From assembly GCA_004352715.1 (NCBI GenBank), contig SCFE01000004.1, positions 723,146 through 787,145 on the forward strand: a stretch of DNA of 64,000 nucleotides, given 5' to 3'. Both the position numbers and the translations under genes were made by a program. Under the pieces are notes generated by a model. It searched no databases and was not told the DNA's origin. It saw only the letters and a program-made list of their open reading frames with translations. This stretch comes from Hofstenia miamia (Eukaryota; Xenacoelomorpha; Acoela). This document shows positions 56,704-64,000 of this stretch, in pieces (within the stretch, counting starts at the first letter, position 1; each line of letters opens with the position of its first letter).

Positions 56704-57260
56704 TTCTATTTTACCAGGGGAACCGATTTGACCCCTTCCATATTTTTAGACAAAACTCAGAAAACGTTTTTTACATAAAATATCCTTCTATGACTTGTTT
56801 CTTTTACTTCTGCAACTTTTGAACCAAAAATTATGCAGATAGGATGAATGGTTACAAAGTTATAGCGATTCTTAAAAAAAGTCCATGAAAAAGTGACATT
56901 TCTTGAGAACGTTGAAAATAAAAATGTTGTATTTAACGGCTATAAATTGAAACCAAAGTATAATTTTCAATATAAAATTATAAATAAATGTTTTCTATGT
57001 TTTATTTGGATTATAGGCCTTTCTTTTGATTCCTATTTAGTATATTTGTGTCAATAATGAGAAATTAAGACAATTTGATACGTAACCTAATTAATATGCA
57101 CATAGTTGGTATATTGTCGAATCGCTAAATGGTTACCACCAAAATATTACTAACATGTCAAAGTATCTCCAAACCAAATTTGTGTGGATCGGATGTACCG
57201 TTTTCGAAATCTTGGGGGCAATTCGATCACCTCAGGCATAACTGTCATGAAAAAGTAGAG
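56704..57260. mobile_element. piggyBac-type MITE, copy 3, degenerate
   Basis: The right end read inward, CTCTACTTTTTCATGACAGT, is followed by TTGCCCCC, and TTAA at 57261-57264 is retained. The left side shows TTCTATT then CCAGGGGAACCGATTTGACC and no intact TTAA. Layout and length match copies 1 and 2, with many substitutions. Its right end lies only 8 bases from the pogo-like transposon. Confidence 0.6.
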
Positions 57261-57557
57261 TTAAAGTACCGTAAAACGGGGTAACTTGAAACGGTTTTTT
57301 TAATATTTGTTTAAAAAAATATTAGAAGTTATTCACCCAGAATCAAGAGACTACTCATGAACCGCATGCTATGTAATATCAACAAAATAGACTATTCACC
57401 AATTAAAAACATTTACAAATGAAGACGTAGGCTGTGTTCAAACAAAGGATATATTTTTTGGTAAAACGGGGTAACTTGAAACACCTCTATTCTTCAATAA
57501 AATAAAACTGATTATGGGAGGAAAACATCTTTAAAGAGTAAGGTTAACTTGAAAAAA

Positions 57558-59165
57558 TCACTTGCGGCACTCTTCACATTGAAAATGAATATCTTTTGAC
57601 CTCTTGTTACACTTGCCACATATCCAATGATGGCACCGAGTACACTGCAGCCAATCAGGTCCGGTATAGGTCTCATAAGCACACTGGCAGGAGAAGCAGG
57701 AATTCTCTTCGTCGTTGTCCTTGTCGGATTCATCGTCCTCACTCGATGAATCGACTACAGCTCGGTATCTTCCACGACTGCCAGTAGATTGGGATGATCC
57801 ACCAGATGCGCACCTTCCTGAAGGTCCAGCAACTTCTGTCTCAGTGGCCAAATCTAGGCCAGGGAGAATCTTCGGCCCTCTTTTCTTCTTTTCTTGATTG
57901 TCTCCTTGACCTCTGTTTTTCTTTAGCAAATCGACGAGAACATTGTCCAATTTTCTCCCAATTTCACCTCTTGTCAAATCTGCTCCTCCGGGAAGACGCT
58001 TCAATGGCTCGGCCGCGTTCAAAGGATGGAGGCCCGTGCAGCGGAAACCGGAGATCAAGTTGCTAGCAACATTTTTGAGCTTCATCTTGTGCCATAATTC
58101 TGACAGCATGATGGGAAAATGTTCCTTTGGGAATGATCCCCTGTTTCTCGATTCCTTTCGAAAATTGTCCAAGATTTCCTTCCACACCAACTTCATTGGG
58201 TGAAAGACTGCAACGTCCAAAGGTTGAAGAACATGAGTTGCGTTTGGTGGCAGAGCAGTAAAATAGATGGCATGTTCTTTGGCTAGCTGCATCACCTTTG
58301 GGGAAAAGTGGCTGGCCAAATTGTCACCAACCAACAGCTTTCTTCCAGGTCTGCTGCTGACAGTAGCAAGGAAAACATGTACAAACCATGTTTCGAAGGT
58401 CCTCATTTCAAACCAGCCGGACTTAGTCACTGCATACACTGCACCAGAGGGGCCTCCTCGAGTCCATCCTTCATACAGATTTTGGGCTTTGTAGCAAACC
58501 ATCGGCGGAAGAAGTTCACCGGTCGCAGATCCACATGTCATTATCGAGATATTTGTCTTCGAGTGTTCCTTGACCAACTCCACTCTACGTGTTCCTCTTT
58601 GTACAAGCACCTTTGCCGCACCAGGATCGTCTGCAACACAGGTCTCGTCGAAGTTGAACATGTTTTCTGGGGCGATGTCACCAGCCGTTGCAAGGTTGTC
58701 AAAGAATCCTGTGATATCATCTGATGAAATTGAAGCTCTTGCAACTTTGATTTTACCTGGTCTTCTCATTGTAAAGTTTCTCCTTCGACAGAAACTGTTA
58801 ACAAAATCGATTCCAGGTAAGTTGTTGTTGAAATGGGAGACAATGCAATGATTTGCATCCATGTATGACTTAATGAGAAGGCGAAAGTCATTCTTGGAAA
58901 ACCCATAACCCCATGCGGTCACCTGCTGCACTGTACTCGCTATGGTTTCTTCCTCGGCATCGGTGAGAGCAGGAGGAGCACCAGGTTTCTTGTCATGCAA
59001 ACCACGTGATTTGCGACTCAGTGTCGCTAGACTGATGCCATATTTTGCACTTGCTTTTCTGAGAGATGTACCTTCACCTACTTCTTTCAAAGCAGCCTCT
59101 AAATCATTCGCTTCGTACGTTTGGTAGGATCTCTTGTTGCCTCCTTTCATGTATTCACGAGGCAT
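57558..59165 (-). CDS. Pogo-like transposase with C-terminal PHD-like zinc finger
   Basis: A 535-residue protein that would bind the element's ends and catalyse cut-and-paste transposition in the nucleus. It starts at ATG 59165 (MPREYMKGG), the usual start in this family; an in-frame GTG at 59195 is ignored. A Psq-type helix-turn-helix spans about residues 18-55 (ASAKYGISLATLSRKSRG). The CENP-B-type second DNA-binding part covers roughly 65-140. The DDE_1 catalytic core has NFDET (Asp173), LLVGDNLASH (Asp281) and HVLQPLDVAVF (Asp317), all present. A low-complexity acidic linker (about 470-489) precedes a finger with Cys490, 493, 508, 511, 516, 519, 530 and 533 plus HHW. No stop or frameshift is seen. 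The frame ends eight codons from a degenerate binding-site repeat. Confidence 0.95.
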   Translation of the reverse strand: MPREYMKGGNKRSYQTYEANDLEAALKEVGEGTSLRKASAKYGISLATLSRKSRGLHDKKPGAPPALTDAEEETIASTVQQVTAWGYGFSKNDFRLLIKSYMDANHCIVSHFNNNLPGIDFVNSFCRRRNFTMRRPGKIKVARASISSDDITGFFDNLATAGDIAPENMFNFDETCVADDPGAAKVLVQRGTRRVELVKEHSKTNISIMTCGSATGELLPPMVCYKAQNLYEGWTRGGPSGAVYAVTKSGWFEMRTFETWFVHVFLATVSSRPGRKLLVGDNLASHFSPKVMQLAKEHAIYFTALPPNATHVLQPLDVAVFHPMKLVWKEILDNFRKESRNRGSFPKEHFPIMLSELWHKMKLKNVASNLISGFRCTGLHPLNAAEPLKRLPGGADLTRGEIGRKLDNVLVDLLKKNRGQGDNQEKKKRGPKILPGLDLATETEVAGPSGRCASGGSSQSTGSRGRYRAVVDSSSEDDESDKDNDEENSCFSCQCAYETYTGPDWLQCTRCHHWICGKCNKRSKDIHFQCEECRK

Positions 59166-59198
59166 GATAAATAAAATTGCGCGGTTGAGCGTCACTCA

Positions 59199-59219
59199 CG
59201 AGAGAGAGAGAGAGAGAGA
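59199..59219. repeat. (GA)n run in the 5' leader of the transposon
   Basis: A GA dinucleotide run of about 20 bases lies between the right-end repeats and the transposase start, so it would be in the transposase mRNA leader or promoter (CT-rich on the coding strand). Confidence 0.85.
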
Positions 59220-59399
59220 ATATGCTAGCGTCGTGGCTCAACATCTCCGCACGTTGCATCGATCGATAATTAATTAATTTCAAACGTAAGATATTCGCAT
59301 TGTGATGCAGCTCTCTGTCTCAAGCTATCGAGACAAGTAATTAATCGAAGTGTTTCAAGTTACCCCGCGTGTTTCAAGTTACCCCGTTTTACGGTATAG

Positions 59400-59868
59400 T
59401 CAGAGATATATTATTAAATAATAATTTGCTTTGGAATCTACAATGCTTGTTAGATCATCCCTAAATGATTGTGTTAGCCACGTGAGGATAAAAATAAAGA
59501 TGACTTGTCAGAAAATCCTTCATCTGATTTCGGTTATTGAAACGTTTGCAACAACAGACTGATTCGATGCTTGAAAAAGGAACGCCACACGGTTTAACAA
59601 AACCTACAGTTTATATCTGCGTTTTCAAGCAAAGAATCAAAAGCATTTGATTCCTCCACAAAGGAATTTTGTGACCTAATGAGATTTGCGCCATTTTTTG
59701 CAGAAATTGTTGCGTTTACACTCTCCTTGTAATCCAACATTTCGAAATGACATCTTCTATTGATGTTAGAGCAACAATAACAATCATTTTGGATTTATCC
59801 AAATTCTCTTTTATCAATCTCCATAATTTCACAATTAGTACACGTAGGCGTTTTGTAAACACAATTTA
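59400..59868. other. No gene recognised (TEX11 intron)
   Basis: AT-rich sequence between the pogo-like transposon and the Tigger-like MITE. No exon or element end was recognised. Confidence 0.4.
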
Positions 59869-59870
59869 TA

Positions 59871-60323
59871 CAGTTAAACGTCTCTGTAGTTAAGATCAAG
59901 GAACAGCACAAACATATTAACTATGGGAGGTGTTAAATTTAAAAAGGTTGTTAGAGAATTAGGATGTTGAGAGGCCAATAGGGTGTCCAAAATTACTTAG
60001 GCCCCGTCAGACATAAACACATTAGAGAAATAAATAACAATTACATGTATCTATATGAAAAATGAGAAATAAAAGACTTAAAATTTATTGAGGTTATGCA
60101 AAAAATCGATTGATACTGGTTTGTTTTGGCCAATTTTATTAAATGTTAACTTTAGAGAGGTAAATTGTTTCACGAGACTAATAAATTAACTTAACTATGG
60201 AGAGAAATTAACTATAGAGAGGTTGTTTTTACTGATTTTTGATATAATTTAATGGGACTGAAAACTAGTTAACTATGGAAAGAGATTAACATCATAGAGG
60301 TTAACTTTCGAGAGGTTTGACTG
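59871..60323. mobile_element. Tigger/pogo-type MITE
   Basis: The left end CAGTTAAACGTCTCTGTAGT and the right end read inward CAGTCAAACCTCTCGAAAGT are flanked by TA (59869-59870, 60324-60325). Inside, GAGAGGTTAACT-like and AACTATGGAGAGA-like motifs recur (about 60160, 60195, 60215, 60275, 60295). The 453-bp element has no coding capacity. Its ends differ from those of both larger pogo-like elements in the window. Confidence 0.8.
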
Positions 60324-60325
60324 TA

Positions 60326-60700
60326 TAAGGTGATAACAAAATGTAGGTAAATTTAACAACATATATAGGTTCAATGGCATTATGCAAACCGAAGCAATTA
60401 GTTATTTATTGGCTTTTATCAAAATTTGCAGTTAATTGAATGATGTTAAGAGAAAAAATTTCGATGGATTCTAGCTGAGGTTCTAAATTCATCATGTCTC
60501 ACAAGAATGTTTTAAACTCTTTATCTTAATAGAACAAAAATTTGTCTCAATTTTATCAATAAGTTATATTATTAGATTGCAAAACAAAAACCATTTTTTG
60601 AAGAAATATTAGATTTAGAATGGTTATTTAAAGGCTTTTAGGCTAAATGCGCATTACCAATGTCAAGAGTTTAAGCATTTCTCAAAATAGGAAAGAATAC
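60326..60700. other. No gene recognised (TEX11 intron start)
   Basis: AT-rich sequence between the MITE and the TPR exon. It contains the donor side of the intron. Confidence 0.5.
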
Positions 60701-60701
60701 C

Positions 60702-60889
60702 ACTGTAAATGCACGGAACTCTAAGTAATGCAAAAATGCAGCATCGGGCACATGGGCACGCGATTTCTCCAAACATCGAATTGCTTCTTTAATGCAGTTC
60801 ATCTCCAAAAAGCATGCTGCCATATTGCGAAGACATTTCCCTAGATGATTCTGTCGATCATCATCTAAACATTTCACACTCCACTACTA
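60702..60889 (-). CDS. TEX11: TPR exon of the TEX11/SPO22-like gene
   Basis: The - strand frame reads DRQNHLGKCLRNMAACFLEM, then NCIKEAIRCLEKSRAHVPDA and AFLHYLEFRAFTV. It is a classic tetratricopeptide helix pair (LRNMAACFLEM..IKEAIRCLEKS) followed by another helix. An in-frame stop lies just before an AG acceptor (about 60890), and GT donors (GTGGTA at 60703 or GTATTC at 60700) close it, so it is an internal exon. Same strand, upstream position and fold make it part of the gene whose last exon is at 50052-51227. The exact 3' border is uncertain by a few bases. Confidence 0.65.
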
Positions 60890-60924
60890 ATTATGGATGG
60901 AAATACTGTGTGTATGTGTATACA

Positions 60925-60928
<4 letters not shown>

Positions 60929-60961
<33 letters not shown>
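60929..60961. repeat. (TA)n microsatellite
   Basis: A TA run upstream of the TPR exon in gene orientation. Confidence 0.95.
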
Positions 60962-60963
<2 letters not shown>

Positions 60964-60964
60964 A

Positions 60965-61823
60965 ATACCTAGAAGCACGACTCTCTAAATCACACTAAGA
61001 TTTTCAAACCTTGCAAAAATGTCAAAACTTGACAAATAATGAAATTCTCCATATTCAAACTTCGATTAGCAAATGATAGTAACATTCTTGTGATAGCATT
61101 AATACTGAAATGCATATTTGATATAATAAAACAAGTTGTTTTAAGAATTCTATGTAAAACTACTTAATATGGATTTTCAAAAGGATTGAAATTCATCCTA
61201 AATATGAAGAAAAATTCCATTGTATATGGGTCATGCCACGGTAATTGCGACATAAATATCAAATTTTTTGTCAGACATTAATAACACTGTGACAAAATTT
61301 TTTTTTAGTTGAGTACATTTTTTCGGTGCTTCTTGGCAATTTGATACTGCTAAAAACGAATTTGATGTCATTATCACAGTAAAAACAATACTTTAGGAAA
61401 TATCATGAAATTAAGTTTATAGCTTAAATAGATGATTGAATACACAAATCGGAAATTGTATTATACTTGAGATTCCAAATGAATTTTATAATTGCATCGG
61501 GACACGGTGACACGAGACTTAAGACACACGAGAAAATCAAAATCTTTTGATATTCGAATGTTTTTCAAGTGCTCTACTTGAGAGGTTCAATGTCGCGTGT
61601 TTTGGGTGTTTAGAAGTGACATTCGCTCATTGAAAACACAAGACATGCATGTCTCATGTCACGTGTAAACGGGGTATAAGGCATTGTTTAAAACAGCGAC
61701 CGCAATGACTGCGTGGTTTTAATCCTCACACGTTTGTTTAAAACAAGAAAGCAAGAGCCGCGCAAATGTCAAACTAAAGCTAAGTAAACATTACATTTTG
61801 AGATATATCAGCCTTAAGTAGCC
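60965..61823. other. No gene recognised
   Basis: AT-rich sequence; around 61490-61760 it is somewhat less AT-rich, with GACACGAGAC, CATGTCTCATGTCACGTG and similar. No frame or element end is evident. Earlier exons of the TEX11-like gene could lie here or beyond the window. Confidence 0.4.
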
Positions 61824-63000
61824 GTTTAGGTTTAAACAAGCGGTGCCAAATTAAAAAAACTTATAGTATTCTTAGTTAATAATTTCTTCATATTTACTAG
61901 GGATTAGATTAAAATTTGGAAATTTTGGAAATTTCCTCTTTTGCTAGACTTCTTAAACGTGTATTTGATAACTTTCGAAGCTCGAATTCCACGAACAGGG
62001 CATTTCTTCCACAAGCTCTATTAATTGGGTTTCGCTATCAAGCGACCACATGCTTTTAATAATGAGGGAATAAATAGATCATCCAAAAACGGAATAATGC
62101 GCAAAATGATCGTGCACTCTAGCGTTTAATAAAGAAATCCATGCATTCCCCCGGAAGTAATAAATACAGAATAAGCTGCTTATTAAATTATACCGTCGTT
62201 TATGCTAGCACTCAGAATTTGTTTTTTCAACAAAAGTTGTATCGTTTACGCGCTACCTAAGGTGGAAACTCTGAAATTTAAATGATATAGAATGCAACGC
62301 TTTTTGAAACAATTAAAATTAGGTATTGGAGCGTAAGCCAAATGATATAAAAACAATATCGAATAGGAACCCACTGTTTACTGAAAGATTATAAACAAAA
62401 ATAATTCACTTTAGTAGATAATTTCAACCCCATCCCCACTCCTATGATCTTGTGTCTTTCGTAATTCTTTGAAAAATTGTGTTCTTAGCCGATTAAATTT
62501 TGCATTGATCTCTGCGACTAGAATAAATTGATATAAACATTATCAATGTAAATATACAGAATATATCATTTTAAAGCAAAATAAGACACTTAAAGATGGT
62601 TTAGGTTTAAACAAGCGGTGCCAAATTAAAAAAACTTATAGTATTCTTAGTTAATAATTTCTTCATATTTACTAGGGATTAGATTAAAATTTGGAAATTT
62701 TGGAAATTTCCTCTTTTGCTAGACTTCTTAAACGTGTATTTGATAACTTTCGAAGCTCGAATTCCACGAACAGGGCATTTCTTCCACAAGCTCTATTAAT
62801 TGGGTTTCGCTATCAAGCGACCACATGCTTTTAATAATGAGGGAATAAATAGATCATCCAAAAACGGAATAATGCGCAAAATGATCGTGCACTCTAGCGT
62901 TTAATAAAGAAATCCATGCATTCCCCCGGAAGTAATAAATACAGAATAAGCTGCTTATTAAATTATACCGTCGTTTATGCTAGCACTCAGAATTTGTTTT
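61824..63000. repeat. 402-bp exact direct repeat, two copies 775 bp apart
   Basis: Copies at 61824-62225 and 62599-63000 appear identical over their full length, from GTTTAGGTTTAAACAAGCGG to CACTCAGAATTTGTTTT. No N lies between them. Weak similarity continues upstream of both. They do not start TG or end CA, so they are not typical LTRs. The spacer (62226-62598) starts with a Harbinger-like end and is otherwise unassigned. Identity means a recent duplication or an assembly overlap. Confidence 0.9.
62222..62257. repeat. Harbinger-like MITE end
   Basis: Read inward (- strand) it is GGTAGCGCGTAAACGATACA, then ACTTTTGTTGAA, preceded by TTA. It matches the terminal repeat of the MITE at 44464-44609. 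The other end was not found; it may have been replaced by the 402-bp repeat. Confidence 0.6.
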
Positions 63001-63160
63001 GAAAAGTTCACAACAAAGTTTTTTCGCGTTCACACCTGAAACTTTGTTGTCAACCTCATTATCTCGCTAAAAGTTGTCAGCCAAAGTAGAATCGATTTAA
63101 CTCTGAAAATTTTGTTGACAACAAAGTTTTTTGCGTTCACACATACAACTTTTGCTGTTT
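63001..63160. repeat. Fold-back repeat
   Basis: ACAACAAAGTTTTTTCGCG and ACAACAAAGTTTTTTGCG, each followed by TTCACAC, occur at about 63010 and 63118. AAACTTTGTTGTCAAC at about 63040 is the inverted form. It resembles a small inverted-repeat MITE. Confidence 0.6.
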
Positions 63161-63164
63161 CTAT

Positions 63165-64000
63165 CACCTGCCATGCCAATCCAACGAGGAGCGCGACAAG
63201 GGTGCGTTCTCTCTTGTTGCTTATTTAACTCTGTACTTGAACCTTTCTTATATTACTTAAAGCCCATGATGTACATGGGCTTAGGTATTCAGAGGTATCT
63301 TGCCTTTGTCGACTACTTAAGTATCATAGTTTCTAGGGAAATGAATCTGACGAGTACTTTAAGTATCTCACTAAATTTGGTAATGTAAGTGGTCTGAAGA
63401 TAAACGAGCAAAAGTCTCTACACAAGGAAATAAATAATGCTAAAAACCGGCCCAACTCATGAGCTAGCAACTATCAAGAACTTTACCTGATGGGAGTTAT
63501 GCTGAAAACCACAGGAATAAAAGTACTGAATTGTGAAGAGCATGTTAGGGACAATAAGTTAATTATCTACTTTATAGGAAACCGTAAAATGTCCATCTAT
63601 GACAAAGCTAAAGCCTTTAATGTTTTAGTGCTCACTAAGATCTTACAGTATATGTAGCTCAGTACTATTCCTTATTGAATTAAAACAATTTTGAGTTATA
63701 GATAGATTCTATTTGTTGATGAACAAACTTCTTGGGAATCGTCTCACCAGCCCGAAAAATTAGATTGTTAACCTAATTGCTGATATTCCAAAAAGTTTCC
63801 CATGTTACTGATCAGTATTTAAATAGACACCAACAATTATTTGGAAACATCAAAAGTAATATGATTGTAATCTCTATTGATTTCTCGGATCATAATGCTA
63901 CAGTTGGAATTCTTGAGAAACATATTGTGCAAATGCCTAGAGAAATTATTGATAAATGAAGTTTCAATAAACTCTTTAAGGATTCTCTTCTACAAAATAT
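63165..64000 (+). pseudogene. LINE (L1-like) reverse transcriptase remnant, runs off the window
   Basis: The + strand reads MPIQRGARQGCVLSCCLFNS, then VLEPFL (motif 4 plus flanks), followed by GIQRYLAFVDYLSII, where the usual FADD box is FVDY, so the catalytic aspartate pair is destroyed. FGNVSGLKINEQKS in the next frame (about 63377-63418) is the typical following helix. Frames to the window end fit the rest of such a protein in broken form. Motif style (RG.RQGC.LS..LFN...EP) is that of L1-type LINEs, unlike the jockey/CR1-like pieces elsewhere. Confidence 0.8.

Larger units (their letters stand above)
57269..59394 (-). mobile_element. Pogo-like DNA transposon, apparently intact
   Basis: Perfect terminal inverted repeats start CCGTAAAACGGGGTAACTTG at both ends, with TA on each side (57267-57268, 59395-59396). 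GGGGTAACTTGAAAC occurs twice at each end: at 57278-57292 and about 57468-57482 on the left, and inverted at about 59352-59366 and 59371-59385 on the right. These are likely transposase binding sites. The 2,126-bp element encodes one uninterrupted transposase on the - strand. The base composition is visibly less AT-rich than its surroundings. Identical ends and an intact gene suggest recent arrival. It lies between the two visible TEX11 exons, in the same orientation. Confidence 0.95.

Noticed and set aside
57512-59127. Many + strand and alternate-frame ORFs across the transposase.
   Set aside because: They are shadows of the 535-aa transposase on the - strand, which alone has domain motifs.
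61824-63000. The 402-bp direct repeats as LTRs of a small retrotransposon.
   Set aside because: They lack TG...CA termini, the spacer is only 373 bp, and there is no primer-binding site, polypurine tract or gag/pol sequence.

Overview
The window is strongly AT-rich nuclear DNA from an animal, most likely an invertebrate. It has spliced genes, long non-coding stretches, TTAGGG-like telomeric repeats and a wide mixture of animal transposon families. I cannot name the species. Protein-coding content is low. Two host genes are recognisable: dihydropteridine reductase (QDPR) on the + strand at about 23.1-23.8 kb, with its whole coding region in one exon, and a TEX11/SPO22/ZIP4-family meiotic gene on the - strand, represented by a TPR-type exon near 60.7-60.9 kb and a long terminal exon at 50.05-51.23 kb.

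Most of the rest is mobile DNA, often nested. From left to right: a block repeated three times across single-N joins (1.4-4.06 kb) with diverged relatives after it; a hAT element with 8-bp target duplications (6.7-8.5 kb); a Merlin element with about 200-bp inverted repeats (10.5-11.6 kb) next to an interstitial telomere-like array; a long inverted-repeat MITE (13.95-14.5 kb); a decayed LINE with endonuclease and reverse transcriptase (15.2-17.5 kb); a hAT element carrying a mariner-type insertion (20.3-22.8 kb); a LINE fragment (24.1-25.0 kb); a decayed pogo-like transposon with a LINE inserted just upstream of its transposase start (25.75-29.27 kb); and LINE and Penelope fragments (33.5-34.8 kb). 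Next come a possible hAT of about 4.7 kb holding a piggyBac-type MITE and a Tc1 element (36.0-40.7 kb), a hAT with a perfect target duplication (43.05-43.58 kb), and a Penelope-like element (44.3-45.85 kb) interrupted by a hAT-like and a Harbinger-like insertion.

The right third is the TEX11-like locus. Between its two visible exons lie a mariner remnant, a third piggyBac-type MITE and an apparently intact pogo-like transposon (57.27-59.39 kb) whose 535-aa transposase ends in a PHD-like zinc finger. The older pogo-like copy at 26-29 kb has the same domain layout. A Tigger-like MITE, a 402-bp exact direct repeat and another LINE reverse-transcriptase remnant fill the end of the window.

Eight N gaps are present, almost all flanked by (TA)n runs, and three single-N joins sit in local duplications, so several repeat structures may be assembly artefacts. 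I found no tRNA, rRNA or CRISPR array, and no operon-like organisation.
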